Below, piece after piece: positions 45,656-54,764 of a stretch of 64,000 nt of DNA; position 1 is the stretch's first letter; every line of letters begins with the position of its first letter. The stretch is from assembly GCF_024498075.1 (NCBI RefSeq), contig NZ_JANHOF010000021.1, positions 1 through 64,000 of the forward strand, given 5' to 3'. Position numbers and translations under genes: made by a program. This DNA comes from Paenibacillus mendelii (lineage in GTDB: Bacteria; Bacillota; Bacilli; Paenibacillales; Paenibacillaceae). A model generated the notes under the pieces. The model saw only the letters and a program-made list of their open reading frames with translations. It did no database searches and was not told the origin of the DNA.

Positions 45656-45685
45656 GTCGGGTGACAAGGCATACATCTTCTAACC

Positions 45686-46250
45686 GGTGAAAGTCTGGTC
45701 ACGGCAGGGGCCAAGCCCCTGTGTAGCTAGGGTACTTGCGTATGACGAAATCTGTGCGTAAACGCGTATCAACGAATGTACCTGCCAGAGACAGAACAGT
45801 AACATACCATGACGTAACTTGATGAGAATCAAGCCGCATCGTACAAAAAGACCTCGCTAGAGGATGGTGTTGTTTCACCGGTTCTGGCGAATATCTATCT
45901 GAGCTAATTCGACATTCTGTGGGGTAACGATATGGGAGCGGAATCAGGGAACTCACGCGCTACGTGGATGACCTCGTCTTTGTAAGCAAGTCAACTCAGG
46001 GTTGGTGGAACTATTTCTATACGGCCTACAGCCAGCAGAAAATGGTGAAGTTGGATAGGTATATTTGGCGAAGAAGCGGCAACTCTCACACATGGATGAA
46101 TGCATTTTGCGAGGTTAGGTTCTTGGCTACACAATATAGACCAAAACGCTCTTGTAATCTTCATGTACATGAATGATGAACATCGGAAAGACCGCATAAG
46201 GGAAAATCTCACGTACGGTTTGATGAGGAGGGGCAGAATTTATCTGCCCA
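45686..46250 (+). mobile_element. Degenerate group II intron with RT relics
   Basis: Starts with ribozyme sequence (GTGAAAGTCTGGTCACGGCA). RT relics are GVVSPVLANIYLS (45865-45903) and YVDDLVFVSK (45961-45990), in different frames. A domain V-like hairpin lies at about 46187-46220 (ACCGCATAAGG, ACGTACGGT) and a domain VI-like GGGGCAG/CTGCCC hairpin at 46230-46249. The class differs from the intron at 26704, whose 3-prime end has another sequence. Dead. Confidence 0.7.
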
Positions 46251-46910
46251 TTACTCTAGAGCGAAAGGAATGGGTTAACGGCTAAGTGGTAGGCGGAGGA
46301 GTGGCTCAACTTCTGCTTTGTAACCAGGTTTTTTCGGCTACAGGTGGTTGTTGCCTCTCGAACTACTGCGCGACTCGAAGCTTCGGAAGTTCGTGCTACG
46401 CGCGATGCCGCTGCTCTGCATGCCGGCATTAAATATTAAACCGTAGGCCGGTTGATTTCCCGATGTTGAAGTCAGTAATTCGTTAGCGATGAAGGCCACA
46501 CATGCACTGTTAACAATCAGGATATGTTGCGGATAAAAGTCTTTAATACTTTTGTACTTGACTATGAGGTGGTACGTACTTCGGCACCGGCTTGGATACA
46601 CTTAAGCGGCGGCTTGCAGATGACAAAAATTAGGATACGTTCGAGATCTGCGTCATGGTTCACGGTAAGGATGCTGAACAAATCTGGGAACAATAACTTA
46701 AAAGCCGAGACAGTACCCAATCGATATTCGCAAAATATCAGAAAGTGAAAAAAATCTGTTTCCAACTGAATGGAAAACCAGCTAGCCTTAAACGAGAAAT
46801 GCAAATCTGTAATTGATTCGAAGGAGTAATCGGATTTCAATTATTTAAATAGATATCGACCATATGTAGGCAAGGAATACATTAACATCTCAAATTGGGA
46901 CGCGGAATAA
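46251..46910. other. Gap of about 650 bases with unassigned coding debris
   Basis: 46338-46601 on the minus strand (YPQHILIVNSACVAFIANEL) and 46585-46800 on the plus strand (FAKYQKVKKICFQLNGKPAS) look like broken coding sequence, but no family is recognisable and no ribosome binding site is present. Confidence 0.25.
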
Positions 46911-46948
46911 AAGGGCCCGAGCGTCCTGTCGTTGGACTTTCGGGCCTT
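46911..46948 (-). terminator. Terminator of the minus-strand kinase gene
   Basis: On the minus strand AAGGCCCGA pairs with TCGGGCCCTT (one bulge) and is followed by TTTATT. It lies about 35 bases past the kinase stop. Confidence 0.75.
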
Positions 46949-46982
46949 GGCGTCGACGGCGAGATCGGCTTTGATCGAAAAT

Positions 46983-48791
46983 CTAGTGGGGGGAAATCTT
47001 TATTTTTAACAGCGCTTTCGTGCCCCTTCCCGGCTCCGAGGTCAGCGTGACTCCCGCGCCGTTGTCACGAGAAAACAAGCGAAGGCGTTCGTTCACGTTG
47101 AATAGACCATAGCTCTCGGCAAATTCACCCGGAGGAGGAGGTACGAGCAATCGTTCGAGACGTTCCGGAGGCATGCCTACGCCGTCGTCCTCGATGCCGA
47201 TCAGCAGCCACGCTCCCTCAACTCTGGTGGATATTGCGATCGTGCCACGTTTCGGCCGTTTTCGGTGAATGCCGTGCAGGACCGCATTTTCGACGATCGG
47301 CTGGAGAGTCAGCTTCGGCAGGCGGCAGGCGAGAAGCGATTCCTCGATATCGTAGACCATCTCAATGCCTCCGTCGTCCCGCGTGTTATGAATGTGCATG
47401 TACGACCGGATCAATTGAAGCTCCTCGGCGAGGGTGACGACGTCGCGGCCTTTGTTCAAGCTTAGCCGGAAGTAGGTGGAGAGCGCCTCTATCAGATCGC
47501 TGATTTCTCCGGCTCCGCGACGGATGGCCATCCAGTTCATGCTGTCCAGTGTATTATACAGGAAATGCGGATCGATCTGGGCTTGGAGCGCCTTCAGTTG
47601 AGCGTCCCGTTCGTGCAGCTTGGACAAGTACGATTCCGCCGTCAGGTCGTGCACGGTCCGAACCATGCGGGAGATCGCGCTCTCGAGCTGCCGTAGGTCC
47701 CCTTTCGGCTTCGGCAGGCTGCCGTCGAAATGTGCAGAGCCTTCGGCTTTTAGGCTGCGGATCATTTCCCGAATTCGTTTGCTGAGACTTTCGGCCGCCG
47801 CCGCGAACGCGAGCACGAGGAAAAAGATAAAGACGATGGAGCCGATCCCGAGCAGCAGCACAGCGGAGATTTTCGTCAGGACGACGCTCTTACCGGATAG
47901 CTCTGACGTCGGTAGCTTGGCGACAATCGTCCAATCTGTACCCGGAATCCGGCGGAACAGGAAGGAGTACGTCCCCTGATCGTCCTGGAAGATGCCTTCC
48001 GGCGATTCCGCCAGCAGCTCCATCTGGCCGACGGTCAGATCGGCGGGTTTGCCAAACCGTTCCTCGTCCGGGTGGGAGACGAGCCGGCGATCGCTGTCCA
48101 CGACGAACACTTCTTGAGAAGGAGAGAGGGAAACCCGGTTCAAAATCGCCCTGATGTCGTCCGCCTTGCTATCCACAGACAGCACCCCGATAATCGTCTT
48201 GTAGTGTAGCGGATCGTGAAGCATGCGCACGGCGGATACGACGTCGGCGTCGGGTTCTCCCAGATAAGACTGGCGGTACGTTCCCCGCCAGATGTTCACC
48301 CCATTCCGCGAAGTCATGTCGCGATACCAGGAGGCCCCGCGATCCAAGTCTTCCAGCGAAAAGAAACGAACCCCTTCTCGCGAGTACGTCAGCTTCGGGT
48401 CGACGAACAGGCGGAACCGGTGGATGCCCCGGTTCCGCTCCGCGCTGGTCACCAGCTTCTCAAGCGCTTGAAAATGCCAGTACTGCTCGAACGCGGGTTC
48501 ATTTGTGCCGCTCAAATAGTCGACGATATCCTGGTTGGCGAGCAAACTGTCCGAGACGCTCGCGACGTTGTCCAGTCCGTTCGAGATATTATACTCTGCC
48601 TGGTTCAGCGTCTGTAGCATCGAATCGCTCATCTCCCGTTCGATGATGCCGGATGTCTACCAGTAATAGAGATAAAACAGCAGACAGCCCGGCAATAAGA
48701 CAACACCGACGTAGATCGCGATCGCTTTTTTCGTGACGCTCGCGCCGGAGAACGCCCGCAAGTACCCCTTCAGCCATCTCCAACCGTTCAT
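46983..48791 (-). pseudogene. YesM-type sensor histidine kinase with a nonsense codon
   Basis: The natural start is the ATG at 48791, overlapping the stop of the regulator gene (ATGA). It reads MNGWRWLKGYLRAFSG, first helix AIAIYVGVVLLPGCLLFY, then a TAG at codon 45 (48659-48657). The frame continues intact: an extracellular dCache-like part, a second helix (LLLGIGSIVFIFFLVLAF), HAMP, phospho-acceptor His in QAQIDPHFLYNTLDSMNWMA and ATPase motifs (PIVENAVLHGI, DDGVGMPPERL). Reinitiation at the ATG at 48632 would give a 549-residue protein lacking the first anchor. Either the gene is dead or a suppressor reads it. Confidence 0.85.
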
Positions 48792-49240
48792 AAGCCGCGC
48801 TCCCGGAACTCGCCCGGCGTATAGCCCGTTTGCCTCTTGAACAGCTTTCCGAAATACCCTGGATCCTTGTACCCGACCGCGTAACAGACGTCGTAAGGCT
48901 TGTTCGCGGGATCGGCCAGCAGCCGTTTCGCCACGGCTATCCGCGTCTCGACGACGTATTCGTTCAACGTCAAACCCGTCTCTTGCTTAAACAAGAGGCA
49001 GACGTAGGTCGTAGTCAAGTAGACGGAGGAAGCGATCCGGGCGTTCGTCAAATCTTCCGCGTAATGCCTCTCGATATATCGCCTGATATGCGCCACGACG
49101 TTGTGCGTCTTTTTCTCGCGCTTGTCCGAGATTTCGGCGTACGTCAAACTCAGATGACGAACGGCCTCTACGCTCAGCTCACCGACCGTCTCGGCCGAAG
49201 CAATTGCTTGCCACAACCGCAACTCGCTCTCTTCCAGCCA
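48788..49240 (-). pseudogene. AraC-type response regulator, N-terminal receiver lost
   Basis: About 150 residues remain. The C-terminal AraC domain is complete: IRRYIERHYAEDLTNARIAS, YLTTTYVCLLFKQETGLTLN, YVVETRIAVAKRLLAD, CYAVGYKDPGYFGKLFKRQT, two HTH units. The receiver and linker (about 370 residues in YesN-type regulators) are cut at about 49240, where plus-strand SUKH-like sequence begins. The kinase partner follows with an ATGA overlap. A free AraC domain could still bind DNA but not respond to phosphorylation. Confidence 0.8.
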
Positions 49241-49241
49241 T

Positions 49242-49823
49242 TTGAAACGTGTTGTCGTCTATGATCCGGATCTCGTCAGATCCGTCAATTTGCCTGAGAA
49301 GGTAGAGGCATGCTTGCTTAAGGAAGGGATTCCTCTTATCGAGCCTGCGGATGCCGTCTTAGGCGTTCGCTTCCAATCGTTCGCGGATATGGGACTTCTG
49401 CACGCTGGCGAACGCAAGCTGCTGCCCATCGGATACGAATGGGAGCCGGAAAGCGCCATTCTGGGGCTGGCTCAAGGTTCGGGACATCTATGTTCCTTCC
49501 ACCCGGCCTCCGGGCAATCAGGATTCGTTAACTCGGATATTCGTCTTTTTCTGTTGTTCTTATCCTGCGTCCGATCGTTTACAGCAAGTCACTCCGAAGG
49601 TGATCAAGTGACGATATGGACGGCGGAGGAAATGCGTGAATGACTGGCCGCCTTCCGCCGCGGTGAGATCGTCCCGCAGCGTCCGAAACGGCTGGCCTTC
49701 GACCGCAAGGCGGAGTTGACCCGGATGCGGGCTTTGTTTGAAGAGAAGGACGTGGCCAGCCTGGCAGACGAAAACCATTGGTGGAGCTGCGTGCTTGAGC
49801 AACTGGAAGACGGCTTGTTATAG
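49242..49823 (+). pseudogene. SUKH-4-like immunity protein remnant
   Basis: The frame reads GLAQGSGHLCSFHPASGQSG, FVNSDIRLFLLFLSCVR, typical of SMI1/KNR4 (SUKH) immunity proteins, then a TGA at 49641-49643, and continues in frame (RALFEEKDVASLADENHWWS, CVLEQLEDGLL) to a TAG. SUKH proteins neutralise contact-dependent toxins. The N-terminus is fused to unrelated DNA and no toxin gene is nearby. Confidence 0.55.
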
Positions 49824-49917
49824 GACTTCGCAGACGGGACCTTCCGTCCGAGTAGGAGTGGCCTTGATTACAGTTGCCAGCGGTATTATGAAATTGACTA
49901 TTTCTTATACAATTATA

Positions 49918-49969
49918 AAAGGAGCTGACTCCCGCGATCGATTCATCGATAAGCGCTGAGTCAGCTCCT
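49918..49969 (-). terminator. Terminator of the efflux pump gene
   Basis: GGAGCTGACTC (49921-49931) and GAGTCAGCTCC (49958-49968) form an 11-bp stem. On the minus strand it is followed by TTTTATAATT, immediately after the pump stop. Confidence 0.85.
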
Positions 49970-49971
49970 GC

Positions 49972-51159
49972 TCAATTACTTCTAATTTGAAGGCTCTTGC
50001 TTACGACAACCATCATAGTGGTCAATACCAGAAAATAGACAGGCATCGTCAGCAACGATTCGTTATGCAAAAAGCTCATACCGCTCGTAATTAAGCTAAC
50101 GAGCAGGTAGTAGCCCAATCCGAATACTGCTCCGGCAGTTCCGAGCACATCTCCATAGCGGACAAGCGCGAGACTGAGACAGTTCGGAATTGCCATACCT
50201 ACTCCGAGCAATAATATGAAAATGCCAATCACCATTAGTGCCATATGAACCAAAGTCGGCTGCAGGCCATTTAGCGCCAGACCAACCAAGAATAGAGCGC
50301 CAACTGCTGCAATCAGACAGCCGATCATAATGATTTTTTCCGCGGCATAGCTCTGAAGCATTCTCTTCGATGCCATCGCCCCGATGATCGAGGACAATGC
50401 CACAAAAATACCGAAAAAACCAAACCAGCCAGGACTCATCTGAAAAAAATCAATAAATATAAACGGTGCTTCTGCGTAATAGCTGAACAAAATGCCATTC
50501 GTCACACCGATTAGAATGCCGAATGCCCAAACGCAGCCGTCTGTAAGCATCCGTTTGGCAACTGCCAGTGTGCTGATCTTCGTTATCGCAGATGCCGCAC
50601 TAGTCTCAGGTAGCGAGCGCCATGTGTAGGCGAAGATCGCAATACTCATCACGACCAATGTCATAAATACGGCGCGGAAGCCAAGCCATTGATCCATCCA
50701 GCCGCCAATTAGCGGCCCGATTGCAGGCGTAAAGGCTAGCGCCGCAGAAATTTGTGCAAACATGCCATGGCGTTTATCAGTAGCAATGCTTTCTCGCAAT
50801 ATCGTCTGTGTGACGACTGAGCCGGTGCTAGCACCGAAGGCTTGAATAAAACGGCTAACGAGCAGCCATTCGACAGAAGGGGAGAGGTAACATCCAATAC
50901 TCCCGATGCCATAGACAACGATGCCCCATAACAGTGAAGGCCTGCGGCCAATTGCATCCGACAATCTGCCCCAACAAAACACACCTACTGCAAATCCGAA
51001 AAAATAGATGCTTAGCGTCAACTGAATGCTATTGCCGCTGGCATGCAGCTGCTCTGCGATATCTGGTAATGACGGCGTATAGATCGTTTCGCTAATTTGC
51101 GGGAATCCTACAAGAATAATAAACAACAGCAATGATGGTGTTGAGATTTTTTGTGCCAT
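49972..51159 (-). CDS. Bcr/CflA-family drug-resistance MFS transporter
   Basis: 395 residues with twelve hydrophobic helices; start at 51159 behind GGGGGCG. The loop 2-3 motif is GRLSDAIGRRPSLLWGI, and helix 1 contains the Bcr-type FPQISETIYTPSLPDIAEQL. SRFIQAFGASTGSVVTQTIL is the helix-5-like motif of drug:H+ antiporters. Length and motifs are complete, so it is probably active against hydrophilic antibiotics or dipeptides. It is monocistronic and terminated by the hairpin at 49921-49968. Confidence 0.92.
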   Translation of the reverse strand: MAQKISTPSLLLFIILVGFPQISETIYTPSLPDIAEQLHASGNSIQLTLSIYFFGFAVGVFCWGRLSDAIGRRPSLLWGIVVYGIGSIGCYLSPSVEWLLVSRFIQAFGASTGSVVTQTILRESIATDKRHGMFAQISAALAFTPAIGPLIGGWMDQWLGFRAVFMTLVVMSIAIFAYTWRSLPETSAASAITKISTLAVAKRMLTDGCVWAFGILIGVTNGILFSYYAEAPFIFIDFFQMSPGWFGFFGIFVALSSIIGAMASKRMLQSYAAEKIIMIGCLIAAVGALFLVGLALNGLQPTLVHMALMVIGIFILLLGVGMAIPNCLSLALVRYGDVLGTAGAVFGLGYYLLVSLITSGMSFLHNESLLTMPVYFLVLTTMMVVVSKSLQIRSN

Positions 51160-51369
51160 ATTGTTCGCCCCCTATAATTCCAAAATCTCAATATCAGGCT
51201 AAGCCTAAAGAGAAATTGGCGAAATTACGGGATCGGGGGCTTGCACTTGCTTAATCTGGAAAATGATAACATGTTCGTTCACCTTGGCTTTTATTTATAG
51301 GGGGGACTACATAACCTAGAAGTATAGCAATTATTCGAAGCGATAACAACAGAGAAAACAGCGCAATCC

Positions 51370-51515
51370 TCACTTCGGCAAATGAATATCGACAAACTCG
51401 CTAACATCATGCTCTTTTTTGAGTGCGGTGCGCAAATAGTTTCCCTTGTCGTCTTCGGCTGTATGACCTAGCGTATCGGCTATAAAGCCGATCGGAGCGC
51501 CATGCTTCTTGTCTG
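51370..51515 (-). pseudogene. C-terminal coding relic
   Basis: The minus strand reads KKHGAPIGFIADTLGHTAED, DKGNYLRTALKKEHDVSEFV, DIHLPK and a TGA. The codon pattern is normal but only 48 residues remain. Family not recognised. Confidence 0.4.
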
Positions 51516-51570
51516 TTTAATGATTATGATTTTGGCTGTTGTTATAATTGTCCTCGCCGTAGGCGGATAA
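51502..51570 (+). CDS. Possible hydrophobic micro-peptide (22 residues)
   Basis: ATG at 51502 gives MLLVCLMIMILAVVIIVLAV then GG and TAA. It is almost wholly one membrane helix and is followed by a hairpin terminator at 51582-51603. No ribosome binding site is visible and it overlaps a minus-strand relic, so it may be the end of a lost gene. Confidence 0.25.
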   Translation: MLLVCLMIMILAVVIIVLAVGG

Positions 51571-51581
51571 GTAGTATTTTT

Positions 51582-51611
51582 TGCCTTCATTTGTGTGAAG
51601 GCATATTTTTT
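51582..51611 (+). terminator. Terminator hairpin
   Basis: TGCCTTCA (51582-51589) and TGAAGGCA (51596-51603), 6-base loop, then TATTTTTT. Confidence 0.75.
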
Positions 51612-51614
51612 GAG

Positions 51615-51731
51615 GTGAAGCCTTTGTATAGTGCGTTGAGCCACATAGACAGTTTCTCTGAGTTATTTTTTGCAGTTGTATTTATTGCAGTGAATGTATT
51701 TTTTAAATTAAGAAGAACAGACGACGATTGA
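51615..51731 (+). CDS. Possible holin-like small peptide (38 residues)
   Basis: GTG at 51615: VKPLYSALSHIDSFSELFFA, VVFIAVNVFFKLRRTDDD. One helix followed by a basic end recalls the short holin-like type I toxins (ALSLMxxFxxxVxxxxxxxxK). There is no clear ribosome binding site and no antisense RNA promoter could be defined. Low confidence. Confidence 0.25.
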   Translation: MKPLYSALSHIDSFSELFFAVVFIAVNVFFKLRRTDDD

Positions 51732-51769
51732 TATTGATTCAATGAAAAACATGACTAAACTAAGGGTTT

Positions 51770-51810
51770 ACGATAGTTCAACACCAAAACGGCTGCCACA
51801 GGGCAGCCGT
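51770..51810. repeat. ACGATAG motif followed by a GGCTGCC hairpin
   Basis: ACGATAGTTCAA (51770-51781), then ACGGCTGCC (51789-51797) and GGCAGCCGT (51802-51810), a perfect 9-bp stem. Same order as at 7123-7175. Confidence 0.55.
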
Positions 51811-51852
51811 CATTGCGCTAACGGCAGTTTAGTTAAACAAGAAATAGAGAAT

Positions 51853-51948
51853 GAACAGCACGGAATGTCTGGCGCAGGCGATGTGCTTCGCGCAGCTGCA
51901 CCTGAAATCTGGGAGGATATCTACTGGCGTGATAACAATGATTCAAGA
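51853..51948. repeat. 96-bp duplicated block, copy 2
   Basis: Identical to 39480-39575 but for one base. Here it is not attached to the rest of the YgjP gene; it lies 43 bases after the GGCTGCC hairpin. Confidence 0.9.
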
Positions 51949-52123
51949 CGCATAACTACAACGTTCTGTTTGAACTTTTTCCATGAATGGCTGATGTTAT
52001 CGATGAAAGAGAATCCAAAAGTTGCATGAGCTGATGTTGTACATATGAAAGTTGAAACAGACCGTATTCAGCACGAGAAGCTCAAAGTGTAAGGTTTGAA
52101 TTGGTTATAATTTCGAAGAAAAC

Positions 52124-52150
52124 CGTCATCTTATTAGGTGGCGTTTTTTT
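52124..52150 (+). terminator. Terminator upstream of the sugar-acid locus
   Basis: CGTCATCT pairs with AGGTGGCG (with G-T pairs) around TTATT and is followed by seven T residues. Confidence 0.6.
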
Positions 52151-52164
52151 GTTTTTAATAACTA

Positions 52165-52194
52165 ATTGCGTAATGCAATAATTATTCCTATAAT
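52165..52194 (+). promoter_or_regulatory. Sigma-A promoter and candidate IclR operator
   Basis: TTGCGT (52166-52171), 17-base spacer, TATAAT (52189-52194). The palindrome ATTGCGTAATGCAAT (52165-52179) covers the -35 hexamer and could be the autoregulatory site of the IclR protein encoded next. Confidence 0.6.
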
Positions 52195-52228
52195 ATGATA
52201 ATAGATATTGTAAAATGGTGGTGATTAA

Positions 52229-53041
52229 GTGAAGGATAGTGGAATCCAAGCGCCGACACAAAGTGTAGTACGAGCATTAACTATTTTATCTTGTTTTTCA
52301 GATGAGCAACCAGAGGTGAGAGTGAGTGATGTTGCTAAACAGTTGGATTTAACCATTAGTAATGTTTCGCGACTGTTAGCGACGATGGAAGCGATGGGAT
52401 ACGTTGAGAAGGATGAACTCTCTGGATTCTATCGATTAGGGACGAAAATTGTCACCTTGGGTGGAATAGCTTTGAATAATTACGACATTCGTAAGCAGGC
52501 ACTACCGGAATTGCACGCATTAGAGCAGCAGCTCGGATTGGGTGCGAATCTCGCTATGTTAAAAGAAAACCAAATTTTCTATTTAGCTCACGTCGATAGT
52601 CATCATTCACCGCGAATGTACACGTTGATCGGCAGAAGCAATCCATTGCATTGTACAGGAATTGGCAAAGTACTGTTAGCGCACATGGGTAGTGACCAAC
52701 TTGAGAAGGCGTTATCTTCGGATCAGTTATTCGCTTATACAAGCAAGACCTTAACGAGCAAGGAACAGCTTATGGAACAGCTTCAGTGGATTCGCGAACG
52801 CGGATATGCGATGGAAGATGAAGAATTGGCATTAGGCAGAGCGTGTCTTGCAGCGCCTGTTCGGAATCGTATGGGAGATGTGATTGCGGGCATCAGTATT
52901 TCAGGTTCATTATCTGAGATCCGCCTGGAGCAAAGAGAGCAGGAGCTGAGTCGAATTTTAATCGAGGTGTCTGATCATATTTCGATGAAGATGGGCTATA
53001 TTACAAGCTCTTCTCATTCGAATCGTCTACTCAACCCCTAA
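52229..53041 (+). CDS. IclR-family transcriptional regulator
   Basis: 270 residues, GTG start. The winged HTH occupies about 10-70 (VVRALTILSCFSDEQPEVRV, VAKQLDLTISNVSRLLATME). The C-terminal effector domain (80-255) has LGLGANLAMLKENQIFYLAH and GRACLAAPVRNRMGDVIAGI. IclR proteins typically control sugar-acid catabolism (KdgR-like), binding 2-keto-3-deoxy intermediates. As first gene before dgoK and the aldolase it is the likely local repressor, acting at the palindrome at 52165. Confidence 0.92.
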   Translation: MKDSGIQAPTQSVVRALTILSCFSDEQPEVRVSDVAKQLDLTISNVSRLLATMEAMGYVEKDELSGFYRLGTKIVTLGGIALNNYDIRKQALPELHALEQQLGLGANLAMLKENQIFYLAHVDSHHSPRMYTLIGRSNPLHCTGIGKVLLAHMGSDQLEKALSSDQLFAYTSKTLTSKEQLMEQLQWIRERGYAMEDEELALGRACLAAPVRNRMGDVIAGISISGSLSEIRLEQREQELSRILIEVSDHISMKMGYITSSSHSNRLLNP

Positions 53042-53069
53042 GTGACAACACGAGAGGAGTAATGCCATT

Positions 53070-54059
53070 ATGAAATTGTTATTAGTCATTGATTCTGGTA
53101 CAACGAATAGCCGTATCCGTTTAACCGATGGCACTAATGTCTTGGCTACCGTTAGCCGTCCTGTTGGTGCGAAAGATGTTGCTGTCACCGGAAGTACACA
53201 AGTATTGGAGGCTGCCTTACGAGAAGCGATTGAGGAACTTCTCACAGCGCAGCAGCTTACGATGGATGAGATCGAATCGATTATTGCCTCTGGCATGATT
53301 ACATCCAATATGGGATTGTTAGAAATTCCTCATCTCCCTGCACCTGCGGGAATCGACGAAATGAAAGCAGGAATGATTAGTCGGACCTATCCATCCGTTA
53401 CAGATCGTCCGATTTTGTTTGTTCCCGGGATAAAAACAGGATTTCAAGCAGATGCGAATCTCATGGAGAAAGATATGATGCGCGGAGAAGAGGCGGAGAT
53501 TATCGGTTATTTGCATGAAATTGGCGAAGCGGCTCAGGAGCCGATGCTATTCATGCACTATGGTTCTCACCATAAAGGCATTTTGCTTGAAAATGGTCGA
53601 ATCGTAGGCTGTGCAACCTCGGTTACGGGTGAATTGATGATGGCGATTCAGCAGCAGACGATATTGAAGAATAGCCTTGTGTCACCATCTGACGTATTGC
53701 CTGATCTAGCGATTGTAAAGCAAGGACTTGCGATCGCCAGAGCATCTGGCTTCGGACATGCTTTGTTCCGTTCTCGGATTATGCATGTCATGGATGGTGA
53801 AGATAAGCAAGCTGCTACAAGCTTGTTTCTGGGTGCTCTAATCGCTTTGGATATGGCGATGCTTGAGCAAATGATGACGGCAGAGACGAAGCACATTGTT
53901 TTGTATGGTAAAGAGCTTTTTCCTTCACTATTCCGTATCCTTCTGAATGAGCAGTACCCGCATATGAGGGTGACTGTCATTTCGGAAGCTTTGTCAGATC
54001 AATTGAGCGCCAAAGGCGCTGTTCAATTATATCAAGCTTACAAGGAGGGACTAAACTAA
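53070..54059 (+). CDS. dgoK: 2-dehydro-3-deoxygalactonokinase
   Basis: 329 residues, AGAGGAG upstream. It opens LLLVIDSGTTNSRIRLTD, the phosphate-binding loop of the DgoK family (DxGTTNxR), with GMITSNMGLLEIPHLPAPAG as the second family block and FMHYGSHHKGILLENG as the third. It phosphorylates 2-keto-3-deoxygalactonate (or the gluconate epimer) with ATP to the 6-phosphate. The aldolase gene overlaps its stop (TAATG), so the two steps are translated together. Confidence 0.93.
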   Translation: MKLLLVIDSGTTNSRIRLTDGTNVLATVSRPVGAKDVAVTGSTQVLEAALREAIEELLTAQQLTMDEIESIIASGMITSNMGLLEIPHLPAPAGIDEMKAGMISRTYPSVTDRPILFVPGIKTGFQADANLMEKDMMRGEEAEIIGYLHEIGEAAQEPMLFMHYGSHHKGILLENGRIVGCATSVTGELMMAIQQQTILKNSLVSPSDVLPDLAIVKQGLAIARASGFGHALFRSRIMHVMDGEDKQAATSLFLGALIALDMAMLEQMMTAETKHIVLYGKELFPSLFRILLNEQYPHMRVTVISEALSDQLSAKGAVQLYQAYKEGLN

Positions 54060-54721
54060 TGGTGACATCATCTTTATTACTTCCATTAGAACAGCATAAA
54101 GTCGTTGTTATTATTCGAGGCATTGCACCAGCTTACATGAGCGATTTGTTCCAAGCTTTGTATGACGGCGGTATCCGCATGGCAGAAATCACTTTGAATT
54201 CAGAGCACGCATTGGAATCGATCAGCATGATGCGCAAAGCATATGACGGACGAATGATGGTCGGAGCGGGTACAGTGCTGAATGAAGCTAGTGCCAAAGA
54301 TGCGATTGCTGCTGGTGCACAATTTCTTGTTTCGCCGAACGTGGATGAAGGCATGATTCGTTATGCTGTTGCGAATGGTGTTCTTCCTTTGCCAGGAGCG
54401 ATGACGGCAACTGAAGTGGTTCAAGCTGTGCGCTTCGGTTCGCCGGTAGTCAAAATCTTCCCTTGCTCCAGTCTTGGCCCTAACTATATAAAAGAATTGA
54501 AGGGACCACTGAACGATATTCCTATGCTTGCTGTTGGTGGGATCAATGAAGATAACGTTGCTGCATACATGAAGGCGGGAGCCATCGGTGTAGGAATTGG
54601 CGGCAGCATGGTTAACAAAGAATGGATCCATTCAGGACGCTTTGATTTGATACGAGACTATGCGACTATGCTTAGAGCGAGTATGGGAATAATGGAAACA
54701 ATAATCGACACTCACACATAG
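54059..54721 (+). CDS. KDPG/KDPGal aldolase
   Basis: 220 residues. KVVVIIRG near the start, the catalytic Glu in MAEITLNS, GAGTVLNEASAKDAI, the Thr in LPGAMTATEV and the Schiff-base Lys in VVKIFPCSSLGPNYIK are the full set of the class I Eda/DgoA family. It splits 2-keto-3-deoxy-6-phospho-sugar acids into pyruvate and glyceraldehyde 3-phosphate. Next to DgoK, the galactonate isomer is the more likely substrate. The 3-prime residues (IDTHT) leave a 43-base gap before the kinase. Confidence 0.92.
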   Translation: MVTSSLLLPLEQHKVVVIIRGIAPAYMSDLFQALYDGGIRMAEITLNSEHALESISMMRKAYDGRMMVGAGTVLNEASAKDAIAAGAQFLVSPNVDEGMIRYAVANGVLPLPGAMTATEVVQAVRFGSPVVKIFPCSSLGPNYIKELKGPLNDIPMLAVGGINEDNVAAYMKAGAIGVGIGGSMVNKEWIHSGRFDLIRDYATMLRASMGIMETIIDTHT

Positions 54722-54764
54722 TCATCATTCTAACTTAAGATCGGAATGTCAGGAGGAAAGTAGA

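Larger units (their letters stand above)
45231..45676. repeat. Segment flanked by inverted GACAAGAAC-type ends
   Basis: TATGTTCTTGTCATCCGACA (45231-45250) and TGTCGGGTGACAAGGCATAC (45656-45675) are inverted to each other with few differences. The first is the exact reverse complement of 11696-11715. The segment between carries the SLH remnant and a hairpin. Confidence 0.6.

Noticed and set aside
51370..51515. An intact small gene on the minus strand
   Set aside because: It has no start codon with a ribosome binding site and stops at a junction; it reads as a C-terminal relic.
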